The translations under genes and the position numbers were made by a program. The notes beneath the pieces were generated by a model that saw only the letters and a program-made list of their open reading frames with translations, was not told the origin of the DNA and searched no databases. Positions 36,287-45,649 of a stretch of DNA of 64,000 nucleotides are shown here, in pieces. Source of the DNA: an uncultured Lachnospiraceae bacterium (GTDB lineage Bacteria > Bacillota > Clostridia > Lachnospirales > Lachnospiraceae); contig CALWIA010000027.1 of NCBI GenBank assembly GCA_944380605.1, forward strand, positions 124,001 to 188,000, in the 5' to 3' direction. Positions within the stretch are counted from its first letter, which is position 1; each line of letters opens with the position of its first letter.

Positions 36287-37330
36287 ATGGCACTGGAGAT
36301 CTGGAACCGGAGGTATACCGGGAGTAAATACAAACTGGCCGGCTGGATTGATGAACTGATAGAAACGCACTGCGAAGGCAGTTCGTTCTGTGATATTTTC
36401 GCCGGCACCGGGGTGGTGGCGGCGACGGAACTGAAGCGGTTTGACCGCGTGGTGCTCAACGATTTTCTCTATTCCAATCATGTGATTTACAAGGCATTTT
36501 TCCAGGAAGGGGCATATGACCCAGAACGGCTGGAAGCGCGGATGGAACAGTGGCTTCAGACGCCGGAGGATGAGATGCCCTCTACGTTTGTATATGAACA
36601 GTATGGAGGCCGGTATTTTTCCGCGCGGGACGCGAAAATCATCGGATACCTGCGGGAGAAGATCGAGGAAAGCCGGCCGGAACTGACGGAAAAGGAATAC
36701 TGTATGCTGCTGGCCGGCCTGCTGTACTCGGCGGACAAGGCCGCCAACACGGTAGGACATTATGACGCCTATATCAAAGGAAAGCCGATTCGGGATACGT
36801 TTCATTTCGAGCAGATTCATCCCTTTGATACATCCGGAAAAACCATAGAAATCTGCCGGGAGGATGCCAACCAGCTGGCCCGGCGGCTGCGGTGCGACGT
36901 GGTTTACATCGATCCTCCTTACAATTCCAGGCAGTACAGCCGGTTTTATCACGTGCTGGAGACCCTGACCAAAGGCGGAACGCCGCAGCTGTTCGGCGAA
37001 GCCTTGAAGCCGGAACCGGAAAATATGAGCGAATACTGCCGCAATGCCGCCGCCGGCGCTTTCCGCGACCTGATTGCGCATCTGGACTGCCGGTATCTGG
37101 TGGTATCCTACAACAATACATATCACTCAAAAAGCAGTTCCTCCCGCAATAAAATCGAGCTGGAAGATATTGTAAAAGCGCTGGAAAGCCGGGGAGAAGT
37201 GGAGATTCACGCCAAAGAGCATCCCTATTTCAATGCCGGAAAAACGGAATTCAGCGACCACAAAGAGTACATTTTCATTGCCAGGGTGACCACGCCGGCG
37301 GAGAGGGAGAATGCCGGCGGCATGGAATAA
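36287..37330 (+). CDS. D12-class adenine-specific DNA methyltransferase
   Basis: A 347-residue Dam-like N6-adenine methyltransferase. Motif I (SAM binding) is CDIFAGTGVVA and the catalytic motif IV is YIDPPYNSRQYSRFYH. The TGSK near the N-terminus (RRYTGSKYKLAGWI) is also typical of the class. GGAGG precedes the ATG. The AlwI-type endonuclease gene starts 15 bases after its stop, so this is the cognate protective enzyme. One Dam-like enzyme could protect both strands if the target contains GATC, as in the AlwI site GGATC. Confidence 0.9.
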   Translation: MALEIWNRRYTGSKYKLAGWIDELIETHCEGSSFCDIFAGTGVVAATELKRFDRVVLNDFLYSNHVIYKAFFQEGAYDPERLEARMEQWLQTPEDEMPSTFVYEQYGGRYFSARDAKIIGYLREKIEESRPELTEKEYCMLLAGLLYSADKAANTVGHYDAYIKGKPIRDTFHFEQIHPFDTSGKTIEICREDANQLARRLRCDVVYIDPPYNSRQYSRFYHVLETLTKGGTPQLFGEALKPEPENMSEYCRNAAAGAFRDLIAHLDCRYLVVSYNNTYHSKSSSSRNKIELEDIVKALESRGEVEIHAKEHPYFNAGKTEFSDHKEYIFIARVTTPAERENAGGME

Positions 37331-37345
37331 GGCAGGGAGGTGTCT

Positions 37346-38974
37346 ATGGCCAGAGCGAAAAGGAAGCCCCTTTCTTTTAATACGACGCTGCGCAATCCCA
37401 ATCGGATTGCCGGATTTCTGCGGGTGCTGTGCGCCTATGAAGGCCGGATTCTGACCAATGCGGTGATCAAAGACATCTGCTGCGACCTGCTGATCCAGAA
37501 ACTTTATGTCACCAACGCGGTAAGGCGGGATCCTTACTGGAAGCAGATTTATGATTCTCCGGATGGTGTTTTTACCAGAGAAGAGGCGGAGGACATCCTG
37601 AAAGCGTCGCCGCAGCAGCACAAGGAAGCCGGATTTGATGCCGGGTGGCCTTCCCGTTTTGATACCTGGTACAAATTGATTATGGAATTCGGCTTCTGCT
37701 ATTATGAAATGCATGCTCCCATTGAGATCAGCCCTCTGGGAAAAATGCTGGTGTCTGCTTACGAGGAAGAGCCGGTCAATGACGCGCTGATTCAGAACGT
37801 GTTTTTAAATGCCATGGCCCGCTTTCAGACGTCTACGCCTTTCCGCAGAAACGCCAGCCAAAATGTGCCGCTGATTCTGCTGCTGCAGGTGATCCGTCTG
37901 CTGAAAGAGGATCCGGAGGAAAATGGGGCCGGTGTATTCCGCAAGGAGATCAGCCTGTTTCTCTGCTGGCCGGACGGCGACGCTCAGGCGCTGTACCGGT
38001 ATATCAAACAGCTGCGGGCGGAACACGGGTTTCACTACAGCAGTGAATATATCTACGAAAGATGTCTGGAACTGTTTACAGATGCCAGGCATCCGGATCC
38101 GGACAGCCTGCGCAGCTATATCAAGATGTCCAAGCTGCTGGTGGAGACGACCGATGAATACATCCGGAAAATGCGTATGACCGGGGTGATTTCCCTGAGG
38201 GGGAACGGCCGCTTTCTGGATTTTAACAGCTTTGAGAAGGACAAAATCCAGTATCTGCTGGACCATTATGATGGAACCTGCGTGCCGTATGAGGGCACCA
38301 GTTCCGAAGACCGGCGGGCGTTCTGCCGGTATATCAGCCGGATGGACCCGAAGCTGTTTGAAAAGGCGGTGCTGTCGGAAGAAAAAGAAGCGGATGCTTC
38401 TGAACGGAAGCGGGAGACGCTGCGGCATTACGCGGCGGAATATTCAGAGGAGAAACTTCGGGAAGAACTGGAACTGACCTATCGGGGTACGTCCCAGGAC
38501 GAGATGCTGAAGTTTATTGACGCGCCGGCCCGTCTGGAGTTTTTGACCTCCATTGCACTGGTAAAGTATCTGAAAGGCGTTTCCGTAACGCCCAATTATC
38601 CGGTGGACGACGAGGGCCTGCCCCGGTTTACGGCGCGGGGCGGCATGGCGGATATTGAATGCCGGGACAGCAGCTGCTACGGTCTGGTAGAGGTGACGCT
38701 GATGACGGGAGCGGCGCAGCAGACGGAACACGAAATGACCTCTATTTCGGATCATCTGAAAAAGGCCGCGTCGGAACAGGAGACCTATACGCTGGCGGTG
38801 TTCGCTGCGCCCATTCTGCAGGAACGGGCGCTGGATTATATGGACTATATGAACGACCGGAAGCTGAAAAGCAGCCGCTGCGGCGGAATTACTGCCATGA
38901 AAATCAGCGAAATGGTGGGGCGCTTCCGGGAGGCGGGGACGCTGAAAGGGCTGGAAAGAACAGATATTATCTGA
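37346..38974 (+). CDS. AlwI-family type II restriction endonuclease
   Basis: A 542-residue protein resembling AlwI-type endonucleases, which recognise short asymmetric sites and cut outside them. The N-terminus (NTTLRNPNRIAGFLRVLCAYEG) and FQTSTPFRRNASQNVPLILL are family-like. The putative nuclease core has PRFTARGGMADIEC and GLVEVTLMTGAAQQTEHEM, giving acidic metal ligands at the expected spacing. It follows the methyltransferase in one transcription unit with GGGAGG five bases before ATG. Its last 8 bases overlap the convergent response-regulator gene. Site specificity is not readable from sequence. Confidence 0.82.
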   Translation: MARAKRKPLSFNTTLRNPNRIAGFLRVLCAYEGRILTNAVIKDICCDLLIQKLYVTNAVRRDPYWKQIYDSPDGVFTREEAEDILKASPQQHKEAGFDAGWPSRFDTWYKLIMEFGFCYYEMHAPIEISPLGKMLVSAYEEEPVNDALIQNVFLNAMARFQTSTPFRRNASQNVPLILLLQVIRLLKEDPEENGAGVFRKEISLFLCWPDGDAQALYRYIKQLRAEHGFHYSSEYIYERCLELFTDARHPDPDSLRSYIKMSKLLVETTDEYIRKMRMTGVISLRGNGRFLDFNSFEKDKIQYLLDHYDGTCVPYEGTSSEDRRAFCRYISRMDPKLFEKAVLSEEKEADASERKRETLRHYAAEYSEEKLREELELTYRGTSQDEMLKFIDAPARLEFLTSIALVKYLKGVSVTPNYPVDDEGLPRFTARGGMADIECRDSSCYGLVEVTLMTGAAQQTEHEMTSISDHLKKAASEQETYTLAVFAAPILQERALDYMDYMNDRKLKSSRCGGITAMKISEMVGRFREAGTLKGLERTDII

Positions 38975-40460
38975 AATCAGCAGGAGATACACCGGCATAT
39001 CGTTTGAATACTTTGGAAAAATAGGAAGAATCTTCATATCCAAGTAAATCAGACACTTCTGCTACTTTCATCCCTGCTTTCAGCAGTGGTTTTGCGGCAT
39101 TAACCTTCTCCATATTGACAAAGCTGATGAAATTAATTTTCATCTCTTTTTTAAAAACGGTGCTTAAATGGGTTTCAGAAATACCAATCTCTTTGGCTGC
39201 AGAATGCAGCTGTACAGGTGAGTGCAGGTTATTTCGCACATATGCGACAGCTTTCTGAATAATGTCGGATTGACTGCATTTATATTCGACCCAGAATCGC
39301 TGCATGAAAGCTTTGTGAAAATCGAAAAACCACTGCTGAATCAAATGCATATTGGACATCATCAAAATAGTTTGATAATGGGTGTTTTCACCGTTGACCC
39401 GGACGTCTTCGATGACACACCCAAGACTGCGGGCAACACCTGAGTATATGCCAAGAATATCCATAAAATACCTTCGAAGAATACTGACAGGAAAATAAGG
39501 ATTTTTTAGAATACAGTTGAAAAGTTCTTGAAAGGATTCCTGTATTTTTTCCTCTTGAAAGGCGTAAATGTTTTTTCTTAAAAGAGAAAACAATTGATTT
39601 ATACATTGTGTGTTCTGGTTATACGAAAAACGGTTATTGAACTTTTGTATGTGCATAGTATGACCATAGTAACAGGAAGTTAAGATTTGTTCGGAAAGGA
39701 TTACATGTTCATGAATCTGACTTACAGTTGTAATGGAACCATCACTGATGCCTATATATACAGGAAGAGAAAAAGCGCGATCCAGTAGATGCTTCCAGGA
39801 TTCATAAAAACTGTCAGGCTGACATTCCGTCAGCATAAAATAGCTGCAGTGGTTTCCTTTTATAATGTTCTGGCAAGATACTCTGCGGTCTTCAAAAAAA
39901 TTCCGGCTAATGGTCTCAACCCTGTGGATATTCTGCTTGCCGCCTATCTGAGGAAGGATACAAACAATGGTTTTATATTGTGAGCAGAAAGAGAATATTC
40001 GGTTTTCTTGTGCATTCAGAAGATCGTTGTAGTTTAGTTCACTCCAAAACGGGAGAAGAGGAGCATTCTGCAGGTTGGAAGGATTATTCAGCGAATACAT
40101 GCATTTGCGGATGACCCGGAGAATTTCATCGGAAGATAAGTCAAATTTCCGCAGATATTCAAAAGCGCCAAGACTTGCAGCGGTCTTAATGGTCTGGAAT
40201 TCTTCGTTGCAGGTAATAACAATAACTTTGCAGGTTAGTTTCTTTTGAGCAATATATTTTAGGATTTCTAAACCATGAATTTTTGGCAGGTTTAGATCCA
40301 GAAGAATGATGTCTGGATGCTGCAAATCTATCATCTGCAGGGCCTCCTGCCCATCCTTCGCGTCATCTAAAAGAGTAAGTCCCATAGCGTTCCAGTCTAT
40401 AATCTGGCGAATACCTACTCGAGCCAGTATTTCATCTTCTGCGATTAAAACTTTTATCAT
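38967..40460 (-). CDS. AraC-type response regulator (YesN family)
   Basis: A 497-residue regulator. A receiver domain is at the N-terminus (IKVLIAEDEILARVGIRQII, phospho-acceptor Asp in IILLDLNLPKIHG). A long middle region and a C-terminal AraC double HTH follow (EIGISETHLSTVFKKEMK, VSDLLGYEDSSYFSKVFKRY). Its ATG overlaps the stop of the sensor kinase gene. It closes an operon of solute-binding protein, two permeases and kinase, and should regulate that operon. The gene is AT-rich compared with its right-hand neighbours. Confidence 0.92.
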   Translation of the reverse strand: MIKVLIAEDEILARVGIRQIIDWNAMGLTLLDDAKDGQEALQMIDLQHPDIILLDLNLPKIHGLEILKYIAQKKLTCKVIVITCNEEFQTIKTAASLGAFEYLRKFDLSSDEILRVIRKCMYSLNNPSNLQNAPLLPFWSELNYNDLLNAQENRIFSFCSQYKTIVCILPQIGGKQNIHRVETISRNFFEDRRVSCQNIIKGNHCSYFMLTECQPDSFYESWKHLLDRAFSLPVYIGISDGSITTVSQIHEHVILSEQILTSCYYGHTMHIQKFNNRFSYNQNTQCINQLFSLLRKNIYAFQEEKIQESFQELFNCILKNPYFPVSILRRYFMDILGIYSGVARSLGCVIEDVRVNGENTHYQTILMMSNMHLIQQWFFDFHKAFMQRFWVEYKCSQSDIIQKAVAYVRNNLHSPVQLHSAAKEIGISETHLSTVFKKEMKINFISFVNMEKVNAAKPLLKAGMKVAEVSDLLGYEDSSYFSKVFKRYAGVSPADFR

Positions 40461-42214
40461 AAGGTTCTCCTGATTTTAGGAAGGTGGATCAGCATTTCGA
40501 AACCATTCAGATTATATGGATTATACTCCAGGCCATAGGACTCTCCATACAGCAGGTGTATACGGGAGTTGACATTGGACAATCCCATGCCATTCATCTT
40601 TGCTGTATCTGTACGATTCAAAATTTTCTGTATGCTGTCATGATCTTCAACCTTTCCATTATTAAAGACAGAAATAATAATAGATGTGTGTTCTTCTATA
40701 GCGGATATAATAATCTGTCCGGCTTCTAGGTCTTTCACACCATGATAAATGGCGTTTTCGACCAGAGGCTGAAGTGTAAAGACGGGAATTTCGTAACAAT
40801 ATAGTTCCGAAGAAATAATATCTATGTATTGAAAAGAATCCCCAAAACGCAGCTGCATGATTTTGACATAAGGTTCCAGCATCTGAAGTTCATTGCCAAT
40901 GGTAGTAATATCGCTTTTCATAGAATAGACAGATCGAAGCAGAGAACCAAAGTCTGACAAAATGTCCGCAACGCTCTGATCCCCATTATGTTCGGCCATA
41001 TATTTAATGGAATGAATGGTGTTGTATAAAAAATGCGGGGTGATTCTGGAGGTTAAAACATCATAATATGCACGTTCCCGTAGAACGGCTTCCTCACGTG
41101 TTTGAATAATCAGCTGCGTGTTCTTCTCACAGGCATGATTATAACCTTCTATAAAAGTAGAGATTTCTTCAAAACAAGAAGGAAGAGGCTGTATTTTTTC
41201 TAAGCCGTTTTGCGTATTCCGAATATTGTCAGCCAGGTATAGAATAGGAGCGGCAATTTGTCTGGAAATCCACACAATAGCCCTGATATTCAAAACAGCA
41301 GCTGTTATCAGGATGAGAATGATCATAATCAGGAGCAGGAGGGTAGAACCGAGTATAGAAGAAACTGGTTCTATATAAAACAGGCGGTTGCCTGAATCCT
41401 TTAATGGCAAATATATATAATAGTGCCCGCTGGAAGTAATCCCGTATTGTGAGACGGAAGGCTGTTTGACAGAATTAAAAATTTCAGAAATCTGATAAGC
41501 AGCATTGGACTGCAGCAAAATTTGATTATTGAAGTCTGCCAGGCAAAAGACACCAGCGTTTTGATTTTCTTTTGATAGATATTGATCCCAAATCTGTGCA
41601 TCTTCTAATCTTATGGCTAAAATCCCCAGATATTGTCCAGAATAAGATTCGATTGTCCGTCCAATATAAAGCGCATTCTTTTCCTGGATAGGAGCGGAAA
41701 GCGACAGGTTTGAAAATAATTCACGAATATCAGGAGAAAAGGTTGATTTTCTTCCGTTGGAGCGTATCAGGCGGTACCATTCTGTGTCTTCAAGAAGCTG
41801 TTTTGGTTTGTCAATACCGGCAGTACTTAACAAGTCTCCGGATTCTGTCAATATTGCAATTTTTCCATGAACCGGATTTAAAACCGATGTTTCAGCCATG
41901 GATATTTTAGAAATAATCAAATCACGGGCTTTGTAAATTTTATAAGGATCCCTGCTGCTGTGAAGCAAAAAAAGAGCATCTAAAACTTCTGTGTCCAGCA
42001 TAAGCATGCTGGAAGAATAATTAGTAATTTCAATCATTTGATTGTAACTGTTACTGACCTGCCGGGCTATGTTTTCACGATAACTAAGAGAGTTCTTGAA
42101 TACAAAGTTAAGTACGTAAAGACTTAGAAGAAGCAGAATCAGCATAATAGGAAGAATCAGATAGCAGATGATCCTTCGCAGCAAACTGCTTTTGATATTG
42201 GCAGATCGGTACAT
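40457..42214 (-). CDS. Membrane sensor histidine kinase (YesM family)
   Basis: A 585-residue sensor kinase. An N-terminal membrane helix (ICYLILPIMLILLLLSLYVL), an extracytoplasmic sensor of about 230 residues and a second helix (LGSTLLLLIMIILILITAAV) precede a HAMP-like segment. The phospho-accepting His lies in RITPHFLYNTIHSIKYMAEH. The ATPase domain has LVENAIYHGVKD and NGMGLSNVNSRI. This is the His_kinase/YesM layout used to sense extracellular sugars. Confidence 0.92.
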   Translation of the reverse strand: MYRSANIKSSLLRRIICYLILPIMLILLLLSLYVLNFVFKNSLSYRENIARQVSNSYNQMIEITNYSSSMLMLDTEVLDALFLLHSSRDPYKIYKARDLIISKISMAETSVLNPVHGKIAILTESGDLLSTAGIDKPKQLLEDTEWYRLIRSNGRKSTFSPDIRELFSNLSLSAPIQEKNALYIGRTIESYSGQYLGILAIRLEDAQIWDQYLSKENQNAGVFCLADFNNQILLQSNAAYQISEIFNSVKQPSVSQYGITSSGHYYIYLPLKDSGNRLFYIEPVSSILGSTLLLLIMIILILITAAVLNIRAIVWISRQIAAPILYLADNIRNTQNGLEKIQPLPSCFEEISTFIEGYNHACEKNTQLIIQTREEAVLRERAYYDVLTSRITPHFLYNTIHSIKYMAEHNGDQSVADILSDFGSLLRSVYSMKSDITTIGNELQMLEPYVKIMQLRFGDSFQYIDIISSELYCYEIPVFTLQPLVENAIYHGVKDLEAGQIIISAIEEHTSIIISVFNNGKVEDHDSIQKILNRTDTAKMNGMGLSNVNSRIHLLYGESYGLEYNPYNLNGFEMLIHLPKIRRTL

Positions 42215-42228
42215 AGGCCCCTCCTGTA

Positions 42229-43044
42229 TTATCCTTTTACGGATCCGGCTGAAAGACCGGATATTAAATTCTTCTGTACAGCCGCAAAAAAGATCAATAC
42301 CGGTATCAAACTCAAAACGACAGCAGCCATTAGCAATCCCCAGTCTGTGGAATACTGTCCAATGAAATCTTTCATGCCGACCTGAATAGTTTTCTTTAAG
42401 GTTGTGCTGATGAAAATCATGGAATACATATATTCATCCCAGGAAGTCATGAAACAAAACAACGCAGTTACAGAGAGACCTGGTTTGGCAACATGCAGAA
42501 TTACTTTGTAAAATGCCTGAAAACGGCTGCAGCCGTCGATCATGGCTGCTTCTTCCATTTCCCATGGAATCGTTAAGAAGAAGGCGCATATGTTCCAAAT
42601 GGCGAAAGGAAGCGTGAAGGAAGCATACATTAGAATCAATCCGCGGTAGCTGTCAATCAGCTGCAGCTGACGCATAATTACATAATAAGGAATACATAAA
42701 AGAATGCCGGGAAACATGCGTGTCATCAAAATAGCCAGTTTGATTTTTTCTGCGCCGACAATTTGATATCTGGTAAAACCATAGGCAGCAGCAATTGCCA
42801 AAAACATGCAGATTATGGTAGTTGTAACTGCGAGAAAAATACTGTTACAAAAATATCTTACAAAATTTGAGCGGAATAGTACATGGTAAAAATTGGAAAA
42901 TGTGATATAGCTGGGGATAATTTCGTTGGGATCGTAAATCTGCTCCGATGATTTTAATGCAGTAAGCAAAACGTAAATAAATGGTCCTATGGACAGAAAA
43001 ACCATAAGAACTGCAAATAGATAAAGATGAAGTTGTTTTTTCAT
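42229..43044 (-). CDS. Sugar ABC transporter permease, MalG type
   Basis: A 271-residue inner-membrane permease with six predicted helices. The EAA loop that contacts the ATPase is EEAAMIDGCSRFQAFYKVIL. It is 8 bases from the other permease and 14 from the kinase gene. No ATPase gene lies nearby, so a shared MsmK-type ATPase elsewhere is expected. Confidence 0.93.
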   Translation of the reverse strand: MKKQLHLYLFAVLMVFLSIGPFIYVLLTALKSSEQIYDPNEIIPSYITFSNFYHVLFRSNFVRYFCNSIFLAVTTTIICMFLAIAAAYGFTRYQIVGAEKIKLAILMTRMFPGILLCIPYYVIMRQLQLIDSYRGLILMYASFTLPFAIWNICAFFLTIPWEMEEAAMIDGCSRFQAFYKVILHVAKPGLSVTALFCFMTSWDEYMYSMIFISTTLKKTIQVGMKDFIGQYSTDWGLLMAAVVLSLIPVLIFFAAVQKNLISGLSAGSVKG

Positions 43045-43052
43045 AAGTCCTC

Positions 43053-43943
43053 CTACTGATGATTGTCCCGCACAAGTCTCAAATAGACCATGGAAAAAAG
43101 CATCATAAAAAGAAAAAGTATGACAGAAGCAGCAGAAGCTGTTCCAAAATTGTGATCTATGAACCCTCTGCGGTAAGCGTATGTGTAAACGATTTCGGTA
43201 CTGTACAAAGGACCGCCTTCTGTCATGAGCCAGATTGTGTTAAAGCAGGAAACAATACCGATCAGATTTAATATGGTTGAGATCGCTACAGGCTGTTTGA
43301 TAATCGGCATTGTGATATGCCAGAATTGCTGCCAGCTTCCGGCACCATCCATTTGCGCGCTCTCATAAAGATCTCCGGGAATTCCCTGCAATGCGGCAAG
43401 GATAAAGATCATCTGAAAAGGGATACCTTTCCATATAGAAACCACTATGACACTCCAAAAGGCAGTATCAATATTACCGAGAAAAGATATGGATTCGGAG
43501 AAAATCCCCAGTTTGACAGCGATAATATTGATGATTCCTACATTCGCGTTGTACAGAAAGGTAAAGGTCATAGCCGCAATAGAGTGCGGAACGGCCCACG
43601 GAATCAGCGAAAGTGTACGGAATACGGATTTGCCCCGCAGATTGTGATTCAGGACTAATGCCAGAAGCATAGCGATGGTCAACTGTACCAACAGATTTAA
43701 AATAGTCCACTTAATGGTGTTGATAATGGCTTTCAGGAAAATTTCGTCTTGAAAAATTTCCTTATAATTGGAAAGCCCTGCAAAGGTATTAAAAGCGGGA
43801 TCTCCGGCGCGAACCAGATTATAATTGAGAAAACTCATCCAAATTCCACGGAACAGAGGGTAGATACTGAGGGCAAGAATAGCAAATACAGCAGGAGCAG
43901 CCAGAAAGTATCCCGGCCAGTTTTTCTTTAAGTGAAGTGACAT
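43053..43943 (-). CDS. Sugar ABC transporter permease, MalF type
   Basis: A 296-residue permease with six predicted membrane helices and the EAA loop YESAQMDGAGSWQQFWHITM. It starts 66 bases after the stop of the solute-binding protein gene and is closely followed by the MalG-type permease. Confidence 0.93.
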   Translation of the reverse strand: MSLHLKKNWPGYFLAAPAVFAILALSIYPLFRGIWMSFLNYNLVRAGDPAFNTFAGLSNYKEIFQDEIFLKAIINTIKWTILNLLVQLTIAMLLALVLNHNLRGKSVFRTLSLIPWAVPHSIAAMTFTFLYNANVGIINIIAVKLGIFSESISFLGNIDTAFWSVIVVSIWKGIPFQMIFILAALQGIPGDLYESAQMDGAGSWQQFWHITMPIIKQPVAISTILNLIGIVSCFNTIWLMTEGGPLYSTEIVYTYAYRRGFIDHNFGTASAASVILFLFMMLFSMVYLRLVRDNHQ

Positions 43944-44009
43944 ACAATCCTCTCTTTCTTACGAGTGAAAAGGAGCCTCTGCCATGTTACAGAGGCTCGA
44001 TAAAAATAT

Positions 44010-45341
44010 TTAATTATAATTGCTGTCTATGTTATCCTGAAGATTTTGGGTCAGCTCCGCTAACGCCTCGTCTGGCGTCTGCTGTCCATATTCGACTTCT
44101 AAAAGAGCATTGACAATAATTTTATCTATAGCCTTCTCGTTAATAATGGCTGGGCGGGCCATGGTGTAGGAAAACTGCTCCGCTAAAGGAAGTAACGTTT
44201 CATTTCCTTCCAGTGCTTTCTGGATATCCCAGTCTAAGCGGGCCGAATGCCTTCCGCCTGGCGCAAGAACTGGATCCGCCTGTTCAGAACACATAAATGT
44301 GATGAAGTCATAGGCGATTTCTGGATGTTTGGAGTTTGCGTTGATATTCCATGTCCAGCCGCCCAGTACAGTTGCCTGTTCTTTCCCCTGCGGCATACAG
44401 GCAATACCGAAGTTTAAATCCGGGTTGGCTTTCTGAATTCCGCTGGCACACCAGTCGCCGCCAAACAGGAAGGTAGCATCGCCGTTTCCAAAACTTTCAT
44501 ATGCTTTATCCCAGGAGGTGGCTTCTTTAAAGGATTCTACCAGATAATCATTTTCAATCAGGCTGCAAATGTAATTCCATGCTTCGGTGCCGGCAGCATC
44601 ATTGACGGTCACGGCTGGTTTCTCTCCGCTGGTATCAATCACCTTGCAGCCATTTTGATAGAAAAAGGCATAGAAGGCATAAGCACTCTGATATGTAATA
44701 ATACCGCCATATCCAGCGTCTTTGACCTGCTTTAGGGCATCCTGCAGGCTCTGCCAGTCGGTAGGAACGGCGATTCCCAATTCATCCAGGCGGTCTGCAT
44801 TATAGTACATGCCGCAGCAGTTCATATACCAGGGAAGGGAGTAATATTTGCCCTGGAATTTGCCGGAGTCCAGAGGCCCGGGCTGATATTTCTGGATCAA
44901 TTCTTCATCAGTTGTAAAATTTTCCAGAGGAACCAGAAGTCCCATCGCAGCCAGATCAATGGCATGACCGGAATTATCGGTAGTGATAATATCGGCTCCG
45001 CCTCCGGCTAGAGCAGCTGTTTGAAACGATTCCTTAATATCGGTGGAAGCGGCTCCCTGAAGCGTAACAGTTACACCGGGATTTTGACTTTCGAATAATT
45101 CTATAGCTTCTGCCATAGCTTCCCCGGCAGGGGTTGCGGGATCAATCCAGTCGTTGGTTACCATAACTGTCAGTTCCGTGTTTGTATTGGAAGATGCCTC
45201 CTGTGTGGCTGATGTTTCAGAAGGCGCAGAGGTTGCGGCAGAGGATGTGGCAGAGTCTGCAGAGCCTGAATTACCACATCCCGCCAGGACAGCAGCTAAT
45301 ACAGCAGATGAAATACCCAAACGTAATAATTTTTTCCCCAT
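44010..45341 (-). CDS. Sugar ABC transporter solute-binding lipoprotein
   Basis: A 443-residue extracytoplasmic binding protein. The signal sequence has a lipobox VLAGCGNSG, then a Ser/Ala/Thr-rich linker and the bi-lobed binding fold (LNFGIACMPQG, VLGGWTWNINANSKHPEIAY). The start at 45341 (MGKKLLRLG) is chosen because AGGAGGAG lies just before it; an upstream in-frame ATG at 45359 has none. First gene of the operon with the two permeases and the two-component system. Confidence 0.93.
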   Translation of the reverse strand: MGKKLLRLGISSAVLAAVLAGCGNSGSADSATSSAATSAPSETSATQEASSNTNTELTVMVTNDWIDPATPAGEAMAEAIELFESQNPGVTVTLQGAASTDIKESFQTAALAGGGADIITTDNSGHAIDLAAMGLLVPLENFTTDEELIQKYQPGPLDSGKFQGKYYSLPWYMNCCGMYYNADRLDELGIAVPTDWQSLQDALKQVKDAGYGGIITYQSAYAFYAFFYQNGCKVIDTSGEKPAVTVNDAAGTEAWNYICSLIENDYLVESFKEATSWDKAYESFGNGDATFLFGGDWCASGIQKANPDLNFGIACMPQGKEQATVLGGWTWNINANSKHPEIAYDFITFMCSEQADPVLAPGGRHSARLDWDIQKALEGNETLLPLAEQFSYTMARPAIINEKAIDKIIVNALLEVEYGQQTPDEALAELTQNLQDNIDSNYN

Positions 45342-45649
45342 AGTTCTCCTCCTTTGCAAATATATTTGTTATAACCATATTTAACCATATACAGGGAATA
45401 GAATACATGGTGAAAATGTTGGAAATTTTTGGAGTTTACTTAACAAATATCCTTTTGCGATGAAAGTGAATGCGCCCGGTAATATTTTAAAATAAATCTG
45501 CGGAACAATTAGAAATATGTTCATAGACAAACAGACAGCTGTTTTCATGAACATTTGTTAGGAATTTGCCTGCAGAATCTGTAAATAATCTTTATTCTAA
45601 TTGAGAGAAAAGAAGATTACACTGAAAGCACAAAAGAAAGGAGGATCCT
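45342..45649. other. Divergent control region between the ABC operon and the oxidoreductase gene
   Basis: AT-rich. An inverted repeat ATGTTCAT (45517-45524) / ATGAACAT (45547-45554), 22 bases apart, may be an operator for the AraC-type regulator. A TTCACC/TATATG pair could start the minus operon. No strong promoter was certain on the plus strand. AAGGAGG precedes the oxidoreductase ATG. Confidence 0.4.
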
